Origin: Toxorhynchites rutilus septentrionalis
Lineage: Eukaryota > Arthropoda > Insecta > Diptera > Culicidae
Assembly (NCBI RefSeq): GCF_029784135.1
Contig: NC_073745.1
Coordinates: forward strand, 97,671,105-97,735,104
DNA length: 64,000 nt
Direction: 5' to 3'
Shown here one piece after another: positions 47,850 to 59,155 of this stretch. Each line of letters opens with the position of its first letter. The first letter of the stretch is position 1. Below the pieces are notes generated by a model. It saw only the letters and a list, made by a program, of their open reading frames with translations. It was not told the DNA's origin and searched no databases. Made by a program: the position numbers and the translations under genes.

Positions 47850-48320
47850 CTAGCAGCTTTGAAAATGGGATTTTTATGGTTTGAGGAGAATTTTCCCAAA
47901 AAGGTCTGGTTCAGATAGCTTACCATCAACACGAATGAACAGTCATAAGTGCAAGGAAGTACTTCAGAATCATTTACTGCTGTTATTGCATCAAAAACAA
48001 AGTGATTATTGCGAAATTTAGCTTCAATTCATAAAATCCGGAAAGTCATGGTATGGTTCAATGAATAAGGGCTTCAGATTCTGGACTGGTCAGCTTGTTT
48101 ACCAAATCAAAACCATGTCAGGAACTTATGAGGAGTGGTCGTACGGAAAGTAGATGCAGTCTACAAGCAGTATGTGTGATTTGAAGAGCTTAAACGAGCA
48201 GTACCTTCTGCGCATTACGAGATACACACTACAACATGTCACAGCTTGGTCGTAACTACACCGAATGGGTTATTCGAGCTGATTGTGACGTAAAGATGAC
48301 CTACGAATTAGAAACTTATC
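47850..48320 (+). pseudogene. Tc1-like transposase relic
   Basis: Decayed frames show 'ASIHKIRKVMVWFNE', 'LQILDWSACLPNQNH' (in place of WPA.SPDLNP), 'GVVVRKVDAVYKQYV' and 'FEELKRAV', then 'TTPNGLFELI'. This is the order of the C-terminal half of Tc1 transposases. Several stops; catalytic residues are lost. Confidence 0.65.
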
Positions 48321-50830
48321 GTAATTCATGTTAAATTGGCGTTAATTTTGTAAAGGAGTGAGAGTTTTCCCTCTGGTTCCATAGTTATTGGAATTTTAGT
48401 TTTTTGAGTGTTTCGCGCCTGAACAAAACAATAAAGTTGAAATGGCCAGCCTTATAGATGAAGATAGTTATTGTGTTCTACAATACTTCAATATACTTGA
48501 ATTCAATCGACTTCTTACATATCTCTGGATACTCATAAAAAACTAGTGGTTTTATAGTTGTGAAACGCAGTGTATACTAGAAATATTTCGGTCGTACCAT
48601 GCCAGCAAACATCCCAACAAGACGTTGATTTCCAAAAACCGTACGAGGCTGTTGAATATATCAATGTGCTGAAATCGGATGCATCTAGAAGAATAATATA
48701 CTGTTGGTTTTATCGGGAGGTCGATGGAGAGGAACTTACTTCCACTGTAGCGAAAAACGTTTAGCTCGATTACGTTAGACGCTATTGTTTTTTTTGACAT
48801 CATCAATCGTACATAGATAGTAAATAGCATACAGTATCGATGTCATGAATACAGATAAAAGAAAAGCCTAAGAAAACTTTCCCTTTTTTAGTAGCAAAAA
48901 CTGAATTCGATGAGAAAAGGCTTTGAACAACGAACATTACGGGATGAAAGAACTATCGTCATCTAGGGAATATAATTCAAAATGCTTGGTGTTTTGCAAA
49001 CAATTAAATGAAACCCGACTCATAAAAATCAGTTCCAAATAATAACATGACATTATAAAACCATCATCTGACATGCCTAACAGTACACAATAAAATTTCA
49101 ATGCAGCATCTCCAAACCAAGTCTCGGCATAAGATGGGAATCGAAACAAAACTGCATGGTGCCAAGATCACACTTATCACGCAAACGTCTGCAGATTCTC
49201 CATCTTCAAACTCCAGCATTCGACGGTCTCTTTTTTTTTCGCATGCATTGTCTTGTATTTTGCCACAATTAATTTAATGAGGGTGCAATTTAAATCAGTT
49301 TAGTGTCTACTAATAGCAGTCAAGAAACTGTGAAGCAAAGTTGCACTCCAGCATGCACACATCTCCTCTCCCCTGTAAAGGCTCAACGCGGAGGTAATTT
49401 TCCATCGATTAACGGTGGAAAGTGTTGCTTACGGGATTCTTTTTCTTGAACGAATCCAATGGAGCAATGAAGAGGAACAAAAAAATTAACGGAGAAAGAA
49501 ATGGATTGATCCAATTTTCCAAGCATTTTCGTCGACACGAGGGCCGAAATAAAATTGAAAGCTGTTAATCCAATCACATCGCATCGCTGTCTGTGGGAAT
49601 GTGAGATAATGTTGTGATCAGAGCGACTTAGAGAGAGAGCAAATTTGAACAAAGTTTATGTCCAAGTGGAGTAATGGCATATAAATCAGAGTTTCGATTC
49701 AAATATATAAAAAAGGTAATAAATTTCGTCTAAGAAATGCATCTCATTGCTTTGCAGTTTTTGAAAGCCCTACAGATTTATGACGATTTCTCTTATTGAT
49801 TGTTGATTAGTTGATTAATTTGTGTGTTTGAATATAACTGTTCGATTAGGAGATGTGATCAGCAATCATGTAGTTTATTTTATAGGATACGAATGTTGGT
49901 CGTTAATCTAATCTGGAACAACAGTTCACGGATCAAAGTGTAGTTTGCACTTTCTCTCTTAACTTCTATTAGAATTTGATGTTCCAATTTCCTTCAAAAT
50001 CAATCAAGCAATGCGTTCACAGCTGAGCAGCAGAAAATGTTTTCTCGCTCCACCGGTCCAATTAGTGTGGAGTGCAAAATGCGAAACGCCAAAGCAGACT
50101 TCTACATAGTCATGTTTTCTACCCCGTTGATCATGTTTTTGATATACTTTCCACCCCGTCAATACCCGTAATCAACATCAACAGATTATCGGCTTAGTGG
50201 AGTGGCACAGATCAACTGGATCTATCCATCCAACAGGGAATCGATGTCTTAATTTGGTTGGTGATCTTTGCCGTAGGAAGCCAGAATCTGATGGCAGAAA
50301 GGCAGGAGGCAGGAATATCAAAAACTGAAACTGGAACAGCTCTGTGTGTGAAATCAGACCAAGGTTCACCACATCAAAATCTGCCACTTGGAGCTTTGAT
50401 TGAATTAAACAGGAACGATTCCAAACGTGCAAATGTGATTGGTTTGAAGCGTGAAATTAAGTGGTTCGTTATTGTTGCTTTTTTGGGACGGAGGAAATAA
50501 ACGTTGCTCGCATAAGCATTCGTAACATATTTTTGCTTTTATACGCGACTATTATTGAATTAAGGCAGTTATCAAACCACGCGGCGCGCAGACTCACAGC
50601 GACACTGTAATTTCAATTCCAGATTGAATCACGGTTGTGTCAATTTCTCTTTTTTTATCATTGTTTATTCGCAAATCTTTGTATCACTAAAAAGCTCATC
50701 TATCCTCTAGGAACAGCGTATATCATTAATAGTTCACATTTTCAAAAGTAGATGTGAGTTTCATCGGTCACACTTCGAAACGATACTCAACACTGCTGAC
50801 CTCTACAGTAAGACAAATTTTGCGCTTCGC
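48321..50830. other. 2.5 kb without a recognisable gene
   Basis: Unrecognised, probably single-copy DNA. The open frames 48570-48764, 49383-49652 and 50258-50500 show no known motifs and no coding context. Confidence 0.35.
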
Positions 50831-50833
50831 TGA

Positions 50834-51180
50834 AGGTGGCCGTACACTGTTTGCCCGGAGGTCAAATATTTGATATTTTTTGACAGATAAGGTTTGAGTT
50901 GATATTTGTACAAACACTATTTTGTTTGCCACTCTTCAATTTTCAACAGTAGTAAACAATATCAAACACCGAACATGGAAAAAATCAACTGAAATATTCA
51001 AGGTAACCTAACCATATACCGACAGGTTCGAAGAACAGACTGAAAAAATATTTTAGGCATAATTGAATATTTGCTTGTCGTGTTTTGTGTAGAATATATT
51101 TGATCAGTACACGTTGGACAAAATTTATCTGTCAAAAAGAGTCAAATATTTGGCTTCGGTCAAACAGTGTATGAGCACCC
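50834..51180. mobile_element. 347-bp MITE with 3-bp target duplication
   Basis: The ends are inverted: left 'aggtggccgtacactgtttg', right in complement 'gggtgctcatacactgtttg'. The similarity continues through 'caaatattt' and 'tttttgacagataa' for about 56 bp. TGA flanks both sides (50831-50833, 51181-51183). No coding. A 3-bp duplication would suit a PIF/Harbinger-type source, but this is inference. Confidence 0.75.
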
Positions 51181-51183
51181 TGA

Positions 51184-52760
51184 GGGGTGATTCATTTTGC
51201 ATTGATCAAACATGATCAATGTTAACCTCTACCATTATGACGGAATAAGAATACTTTCACGCATGAAATATAATTTTGTAACAAAAACACAAAAAACAAC
51301 TGACCAGCGGAAGTCGTCCGGTGTGTGAAAGCATCTTTACGCAACCGAGCATTGATTGTGAGTGTGGTGTGATGATTCGATAATGAAGAGGAAATCGCCA
51401 GATTAAGGAATCTAATTGCCCGCTTTGATCGGAACTAATGACCAGGGGCAGACGATGAGGGTTTCATTCAACTGCCTACCGACTGAGTTTATTGAGCGTG
51501 AAGGATTTAAGATATCCACCGTGAAGAACCGATAATTTGATTAGCGAGTGCGCTTTGTAACCGTGATCGTAAACTCTGATACCATCAGGTTTGTGAAATG
51601 TCATGTCGTTTGACTGTTTTACGCGTCATTTTAGAAGCATTCACACCAAATTCGGGAACTCGGACTAATGAAATACTGAAAATTGATTAATTGTGAAGAG
51701 ATTAAATCACTGAACTGTGAAAAAAAAACTGAACCACGCTGGTGAAGCTATATTAACGTGTACAAAAATAAGGAAAACTTTTACTGATTGTGATGAATAA
51801 GAAGTAATTCTCAACCCGTTTCTCGACATCAACCAAACCTACATCCTCTGGGACTCAACGGGTGCTCATGTGTCGAATTAGGACACATATACACACACAC
51901 ACCATGCGCTCAACAAAGACTGGTTCAGCTTGACTGATTCAGATTAAAGTCTCCGGAGATTGAAATCGTTTTTAGTTTCCACCAGGCGTCTGCCCCCCTT
52001 GTAGATTCCCTGTAGCGTTTTTAATAGCTTTTGGTTTGGTGAAGTTTCCATTTTAGTGAATCGTCATCGTTGGGAAGTCACATTTCCATCGCCGCGGAAG
52101 GGCACACAGGAGCAACAACAACAACAAAAACAGCAACGTGGAAACAATTCCGATTCGCTCCGATTGTTGACTTTTGCCATGATCATGATCATCACGTATT
52201 GCGCCTATGAACTTGGCTGATTTTTAGCCATAGCAAGTACTCGAAGCGAGTTTGAAGCAGTTTCACGCTTCGATCGATGGCACTCCAACTGCGGCTGAGC
52301 GGTTTTATAATTGTGATCTACCGGTTTTATTTCGAGGATAATTAATATATATCGGTTACTCGTGAGAGGTGTTTATTTGTGAAAGTTGTTTACCCAATCG
52401 CTCAAAGCAGTGAGTAAGTGTTTATGTATCTACAAGACATGTATACTTCCAAACAATTTCAAAAGATTTCAAATAAAAAATATTATCGTAAATAAAATTT
52501 AAGCAAGAACACGAAATTCCACGGGGATGCCAATGATGTACAAACAAGTTCAATTCTGGAGTGTCTCTAGAATATCTAGTTTCGATTTCGTCACTATTCG
52601 TTCAGTAGAGCCAAAATTATGCAAAGAGAATGACGAGACAACTAACGATGGTGATCTAGTCAATGGCTGGATAGATAGTTGGATATAGATAGTAGGAATG
52701 TAGGAAAGATGGCCAGACATCAGAATCGATCACCTTGACATGTAATTATTTCAAAGTTAA
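51184..52760. other. 1.6 kb without a recognisable gene
   Basis: Unrecognised DNA with an (ac)n run at about 51885-51905. Nothing supports coding. Confidence 0.35.
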
Positions 52761-52762
52761 TA

Positions 52763-52980
52763 CAGGTCGGACTCGATTATATATAGTCGACCATTTTTTT
52801 TCAACAATTATTTTCAAATCCTATACATAATCGAATCTCAAGAAAACAATTTTTTCATTAATGTATGAATGTCAAACATTAATAGAAAAATAGCATTTTT
52901 GTGATTCGATTATGTATTGGATTCGAAAATTAACGTTGAAAGTGAAATGACGATTATATATAATCGAGTCCGAGTTGGCT
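52763..52980. mobile_element. ~215-bp MITE with pogo/Tc1-like ends
   Basis: The left 'ggtcggactcgattatatat' and the complement of the right end 'aactcggactcgattatata' are inverted repeats of about 22 bp. A TA dinucleotide precedes the left end. Internal 'ataatcgaatc' and 'gattcgattatg' echo the ends. Non-coding. Confidence 0.65.
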
Positions 52981-53164
52981 CACCAAACAAAGAATAGATC
53001 TTCTTCTCAGAATTCACTGTTGACATTAATTTCCAGGGTTGAATCCCGATGTTTTCCCAGCAAACATTTACATAGGTATGACATGCAATGGTTGAGTCAT
53101 AAATTTGGTCAAATTAAATTTGACATATTTCATTTGAGTATATATTTAAAAAACTTTGAATGTT

Positions 53165-53960
53165 TGTTCGTGTGGAATCATTCCACTATTTTGAATTTGA
53201 CGTTTGCTCTTCAGTTCTTAAATGGCGTCCATAGAAAGAGGAGAAACGTTCTTAAAAAAATCAAGCTAACCGCATGCGAAGTTGGCAAAATCAGACTTCA
53301 AGCAGTTCCCTGGACAGTAATTTTACACGGCGACAGGAAGAGGAAAGGGGGCTAGCATCTTCAAAACCGTGAACATAATCGTGTTCCCAATAATACCTGT
53401 TCCGCATCTGAAGTGATATATTTATCATCACCGGAATCATTAATGTATTAATGTATTGAGTCATATTTGTATTGAATCTCATTTGGCGTTAGTCTTTTGA
53501 GACCGGGAGTTCGATATTTTGACAATCTTCTTCTGAGCTACCATCGTAATATGTAACTGATAACTAGCGATTGACAATCGCCCGGAAAGCCAGGAGTACA
53601 AGACCGACAAAGCCAGCGAATCCTAAAAGACGTGCAAAAGAAGCAGGTCTTTTCAATCGGAACCCGAAGCTGTTCTCGATAAAAACGGCGAAAGAAGCAA
53701 ATGCTTCGCAGTTTTTATTCCAATAAGCGAAAAAGAAAGCTGGATTGAGAAGTTTTAGGGCCCAGATTGTGCAAAATATTGTTAACAAAATACGATTGTG
53801 TGGTTATGGATAACAAAACGTACTATCTGATAGTTGTCGGTCAAATTTCAAAGCAAAAATTTTATTCCTCGGTCTACCTGAAGAGAAATCCGGAAGAATT
53901 TATTGGATGTGCAATTCAACCCGTTCCGTTTTGCATAAAAAACACATTTGTTTGAATAAT
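53165..53960 (+). pseudogene. ITm-type transposase relic
   Basis: The leader phrase 'ttgacgtttgctcttcagtt' (about 53198) also occurs at 56207. A patchy frame follows. The clearest coding is 53767-53880: 'ILLTKYDCVVMDNKTYY' and 'GQISKQKFYSS'. This resembles the block around the first catalytic Asp in DD37-type transposases ('VMDDETYVKADF..LPG'), with Asn replacing the second Asp of the pair. Stops lie upstream. Confidence 0.55.
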
Positions 53961-53976
53961 AAAAGAAATCAGTACA

Positions 53977-55040
53977 TTATTCAAAGTATTGGCCATCTTT
54001 AGTCACTACTTTTTCTCATCTTTCTAACAATCTACAGATTCCGTCGAGAAAAAAGCGTTCATTATTCGGAGCCAAAAACGAATCTAACCGATTTTCGATA
54101 CCTTGTTCTGAACTAAAACGTATTCCACTGAAAGGGTTCTGCATCGATCGATACAAATGATAGTGTGAAGGGCAATGTATGGGCTATAAGGCGGGTGAAC
54201 CAGAATTTCCCAGCCGCTATTTTCCGAATAGTTTCTAACTAGACCAGCAACATGAGACCGAGCGTTGTCATGATGGAATATTATCGACTCGTGTCTGGTC
54301 GGATAATGTGGACATCTCTCGGCGATAACTCGCTCTAAAGGGATCAGTTGTTACCTGTAGAAGTCTCCATTGAACGTGTTTTACCAGGCTTTAGCAGCTC
54401 ACAGTGGATCACATGCTTTTGATTCCACCAAATGTACTACATTCCTTCGGCACCGTAGATATTCGCCTTCGACGTTGATGTTCCTGGTTAGCTCGGCTTC
54501 ACATACGATCTTTTGCGTTTTGGATTGTCGTAGTGAGCCTCAGTAACGATTCGACGCCCTTTTGTGCCGTTCAAGCAACCTTTCGGACATACAGAGTCGC
54601 CACTCGACATCTCTCCCTTTCAATTCGCATGGAACATAATTTCCTTGCTTTTGGACTGTGGCTTTGATTGGTTTCTCCCCTTCTTCTGTAGGAGCTTCGA
54701 ATCACTGCGACCATAAGTGCCGTTCTTTTCAGTGAGTCGTGTAGAAAGAAAGCTCGTAGAGTTACTCCCAATGATTCGGTGAGCTCTGTTTGCGTTTGAT
54801 AATCTTGATCGAGTGATGTCTCTAATTCTTCTTCTTCAAACTTTTTCGATTGACCGGGATGCTTTTTGTCTTTAATACTAAAATCACCACTTTTAAATCG
54901 TCCAAATCATTCTCTACAAAATCTATCCAATGTTACAGAGTCACCATAAACTTCCACAAGCATTCGATGCGCTCCAGCTGCACTTTTCTTCCAATGAAAA
55001 CAGAAAATCAAAGCTTCCCGCCAATGGCTGTGTTGTGCAA
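53977..55040 (-). pseudogene. Mariner (mauritiana-like) transposase, many frameshifts
   Basis: Read on the minus strand: N-terminal pieces near 55010-54930, then 'KFEEEELETSLDQD', 'TQTELTESLGV' (54840-54770) and weak middle pieces. Then comes a good C-terminal run, 'YHLYRSMQNPFSGIRF', 'QGIENRLDSFLA' and a decayed 'LERWEKVV' before TAA at 53979-53977. The order and spacing fit a nearly full-length mariner broken by indels. Confidence 0.7.
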
Positions 55041-55264
55041 AACTCTAAGACACAACAAAAAAGTGGAAATGGCACTAATTGAGTTGCACACTCAATTGTG
55101 AGAAATGGTCGAATTATACTATGTGTGCAAGTTAAAATTGTTGTTGCTAGCAGTGTTGCATGCATTCCTTCGGTTTGACATATATGTCATTTGATTGACA
55201 TTAGGCTTCAAAAATACTTTAGCGACAGTCTGCAAAAAATACAAAGTATCTTGGTTGTTCTGCG

Positions 55265-55480
55265 TATTGAAAATGTCGATGTTCGTTCCGAATACTCGTA
55301 GAGAGCATTTGCGGAATTCGTTACTTTTGTTTCTTTTTCCATTTAAAGAAAAAAAAACAGTCGAACCTCATCGTTTGCTTGTGGAAGCTTATGGTGAACA
55401 TACTCCATCAGTAAAGACATGTGCAGACCATTTCCCTACAATTCGTATGTATCTGGAATGAAATAGAAAAGTTACACTCC
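55265..55480 (+). pseudogene. Mariner N-terminal fragment
   Basis: 'FKEKKTVEPHRLLVEAYGEH' and 'PSVKTCADHF' are the N-terminal DNA-binding region of mariner transposase. The frame stops at 55461. Directly beyond, 'gggtaggctgataagtaatg' (55494) resembles the inverted end of another (irritans-type) mariner. Confidence 0.65.
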
Positions 55481-56435
55481 GTTTGAAATACAAGGGTAGG
55501 CTGATAAGTAATGCACGCATGCTTTTAGAAGATGAACTAACTAAACTAAAAAAAAATCGTTGTTGGCAACATGGAAAAGCCTTAATTGTTGACAGAACAC
55601 GCCATAGACGTTTATCATCGCAAACTTTTTTAAGATTTGATGCAAAATGTCCGGCGAATCACTCAACAACTTATCCGACGTCAAGTTTGTCGTATTAGAG
55701 GCAACCAATTCAACACCCTCCGGATTCTCCTGACCCCACGCCATGCCATTTTTATTTCTTCTTCTACTCAAAAGAGACCTTAAGGGTAATCGTGAAAGCT
55801 CGGACAATGAGGTGGAGACAGCTATCACGTCCTGGGTTCGAGAAAAGTTGGAAAAAAAATTCAGTTACCCAAAACTATTGAATATACGAACTTTTGTTTT
55901 TCAAAATGTTTTATAGTTCATTTTTCCATCCAGTGTCATATTCATCTTTGTTATTGAAGACGTCAAAATTCAATTTCTTTTTTGCGAAATGAATACAAAT
56001 CTACATTCGGCGTTCTTTATCAACATTTGAGCCACACTGATCAGAACGTTTTCCCATCTTTCTGGCAGCATATGGACTCCTCATCAAAAGAATTGCTGAT
56101 AAAGGGTGGTACGATCAAACATCTTTTCTTTGAGAGTGTCTTTTGAAAACCTGAACATTTTCCATCATGTAGGTGTGTGCTTTTAAAATAATTCCTTTAT
56201 TTTGATGTTGACGTTTGCTCTTCAGTTCTCAATTTTATTCTGATATTCCGACTGATATGACACTCGAGTTCAGATGTTCCTATATTATTTTAGTTACTTA
56301 ACTAAGTTTCCGTTGTTTGTAGATGACTCCAACTGTAATTGCTGGAAAATTTTAACATATTCAGAACTTCATGAACCAAGCTTAGACATATGGTAGACAA
56401 ACCATTTTAAATCATCAGAGATTTTGATTTTGTCG
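55481..56435. other. Mariner debris
   Basis: The minus strand at about 56090-55990 reads 'HMLPERWENVLIS', a mariner C-terminal signature. The rest is unrecognised. Confidence 0.4.
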
Positions 56436-56439
56436 TTAA

Positions 56440-57430
56440 ATATTTTTGGTTCTGTTTGATTCGAATAAAACGAAGACTGAAGCCAATCGAGAGCTCCAAA
56501 AAAATCACAGAGATGGTGCTCTGAGTGAAACACAGTCCTGTGATGTTGATGACCGTCCGTGTAAAGGAAGACCGAAAACCTTCCAAGACGCTGAATTGGA
56601 TATAAGCATCGCTCGTCGAGATAGGCTGATCAAATAGTTCTGGATTGAAAACGGGAGGCACCAACAACAACAAAATAAACAAAATGACAACTGAAACTTA
56701 ATTCGTAACGTTTTCGCTTGAAAAACACATTTATTTGAAATTCAAAATGAGTTAAGGTAACTCGTTAAATGCTCAACACTTCCCAAATGTTGAACAGTCT
56801 GAAAAATCCTACATTCTCTTAATATATTAAGTGACATTTAGATGCTACTAGTCCTAGCACTTTTGTTGAAAAACGAAACACAATAGAGTTTCAAGATGGC
56901 TGCAGAGTGGCTTTGTCGTACCTGGTAGTATAATTCTAAGCGCCTTGGTTTTTTTTGCTGCGCAAGGTTCCCAATTTGATTTATAAATGTGATATCTAAC
57001 TACTAAAATAAGGGGTATATGATGATGTATATGCGCTAGTTATACGATCAAATGTTTGTTAGGCTTGTTTTAGCCTTGGAAGTTACCCACTTCCGATTCA
57101 GCGATTACATGCATGGAGAACAAATCAAAAGCAAGGAGCATTGGTTACTATAATTCGAGCCCGAGGGACGTTTTATCGTCTGTAAATAACTGTTCAGTGG
57201 AAATACAAGAAGGGCGTCCTAATGGGTGATGAAAAATAGATCCATTGCAGCAATCCAAACAAAAGGAAGTCATGGGAACTCATAAGTCATAACTCTGGCT
57301 GAACCAAATTTCCGCTCATATGAGAAGATAAAAAAATGGCTTCATTCGTGGAAAGCCTCGAAAGACAAAAGCTTGATGATGAGAAAGATGAAAAAAATGG
57401 TAGCTAACGCTGGGCAGTATTATGAATGAT
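56440..57430 (+). pseudogene. Internally deleted mariner relic
   Basis: It opens with 'ANRELQKNH', 'GALSETQSC' and 'CKGRPKTFQDAELD' (56480-56600). Much later come 'VLMGDEK' with 'SNPNKRKSWE' (57210-57270, the block of catalytic residue 1) and 'MVANAGQYYE' then TGA (57390-57420, C-terminal signature). The middle, including catalytic residue 2, is missing. Confidence 0.6.
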
Positions 57431-57454
57431 CCATTTGTTACCTTTTTTCAACAA

Positions 57455-58144
57455 TGCACAATGGTCCAGGAGATGCATTTTAGTGGAAATTAGCACTTAG
57501 AGCTCGACAGTTATTCTCTAGACAAAAATCGTCTCCGACAAAGTTGTTACATACTCCATTACAGCAATTTTTTATTTTTAGCGCTCATTTTTATGTTATC
57601 AAAAATAGGGTGACCAAAATTGTCGATGAAATAAAAAATCTAAATTTCTTATCTTTATAGATAAAGGTGAATATAGTTCGACAATGTTCTAGTCCCAGTT
57701 ATTTGAGACATCTTTGCAGAACAATTTTTTTTCTATCTCTTGAGATAACCGATACAGCGCTTTTTTTCTAAGTTACCTTAGGGTCACCATGAAAAAAAAT
57801 GTTTTTTGCTCTAACTTTTCTATTTCAAATTCTACATACAAACAGTTTTCGGAAGACTTTTAGAACATACTAATACAAACATTTTGCTATGCAAAACTTG
57901 TCAATATCTCAACTTCACCCAAAGTAATTGACATTTCTTCCCAAAAAACACGCTCTTTTCACAAGTTAGATTTTTTATTTCATCGAAAATTTTGATCACC
58001 CTATTTTTGATAACATAAAATGACAACTATATAGTATATAGCAACTTTGTAACAACTTTGTCGAAGGCGTTTTTTGTCTAGACAATAACTGTCGAGCTCT
58101 AAATGCTAATTTCCACTTAAATACATCTCCTGGACCATTGTGCA
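57455..58144. mobile_element. 690-bp foldback/MITE element
   Basis: 'tgcacaatggtccaggagat' at the left returns in complement at the right. The arms, about 57455-57645 and 57967-58144, remain similar throughout ('gctcgacagttat', 'caaagttgttac', 'atcaaaaatagggtga'). The core has no coding capacity. Confidence 0.8.
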
Positions 58145-59060
58145 ATGAAGTTGCACTTTTATGAAAATAACAACATGATCTTAGTTGCGCACCCATTACA
58201 ACTTGCTTTTACATCTGATATCTTCAAATGACACGTAAAGAAAACAAATGATTGTACTTCAATAATTTTAGTTGAACGATAATCAGAAACATGAACTGAA
58301 TTTGGAAATGAAACCAGTTTCCTATCCTTCCTTTGCATTGAAGTTTGGTCATACTCCTTCGTATATCTTTCTTGAATCATTTCCAGAGAGGAAGAAATTC
58401 GGCTGAACTCTTTTGGGATAGAATCCCCCATGAAATACGCTCATGCTGTAACGCTCCTGAGACAGCAATCACCAAACATGGAATTTTACCAAAGAAGTCG
58501 TACCTGTTGCAGTCGACAGCCAAAATTGTCTGTGTCAGGATTGCACCTCGTTTCAGTTCGACCGCGTTTCGAAATATTTATTCCCACGGTACATGTTTGA
58601 TACGGCATGAATCAAATTTTAAGATAAATTCAAATTATTTAAAAATTTAAGATGCGTGTTTATACGAATGCACATCAAGCACCAACCGATGTCAATTACG
58701 ACTGATTACATCAGGTCTGACTGGAATATAGAAATGAATGCTTGTGCCTAAGGCGGGTTTATTTCCCAGTTGAAACGAGCGATGCGGAGGCCTGCGAACC
58801 TGCGTTTCTATTTAATGTCCCTGTGAAGTGAATACCTCCGTGAATCAAGCACGTACGTATGTTCTACACGGAACCTAAATAGCAGCTAATTAGGCTAAAA
58901 GCGGCAGACAACATGCGCTCATCATCATCGGTCGGTCGGTTGGTCGATGAAGAAATACACACAGCACTGCAACCACCCCACAACCAAGTCGCCACCAGCA
59001 ACGACGACGCCGATTGCAACATAAAACCCAAGAGATCGAGCTGAGGAGTCGCATCCGAAC
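58145..59060. other. No gene recognised
   Basis: Unrecognised, moderately GC-rich toward the right. Nothing supportable as coding. Confidence 0.35.
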
Positions 59061-59068
59061 GGGTGCGT

Positions 59069-59155
59069 GTATACTTACTGCACCGCTTAAGAAGCCGCCG
59101 ATTTGGGCGCGGATATTTTTGGAAACAGTACCGAACATTTCCTTCATGCGTTTTA
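59069..59155 (-). promoter_or_regulatory. Possible TATA box and first exon (weak)
   Basis: On the minus strand TATAAAA lies just before an ATG at 59147. A 26-codon-scale frame (MKEMFGTVSKNIRAQIGGFL...) then meets a good donor, GCA|GTAAGTATAC (59069/59068). It is not the tubulin first exon, because the sequence does not resemble MREIVHIQ. It could be an exon of another gene, or chance. Confidence 0.15.

Noticed and set aside
48570..48830. Open frames on both strands
   Set aside because: Short, without motifs or context. The phrase 'ccagcaaacatc' here looks repeat-derived.
53564..53788. 74-codon minus-strand frame with hydrophobic character
   Set aside because: It is the antisense of a decayed ITm transposase region.
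59069..59147. First exon of the tubulin gene
   Set aside because: The translation (MKEMFGTVSKN...) does not match the highly conserved MREIVHIQAGQCGNQIG.
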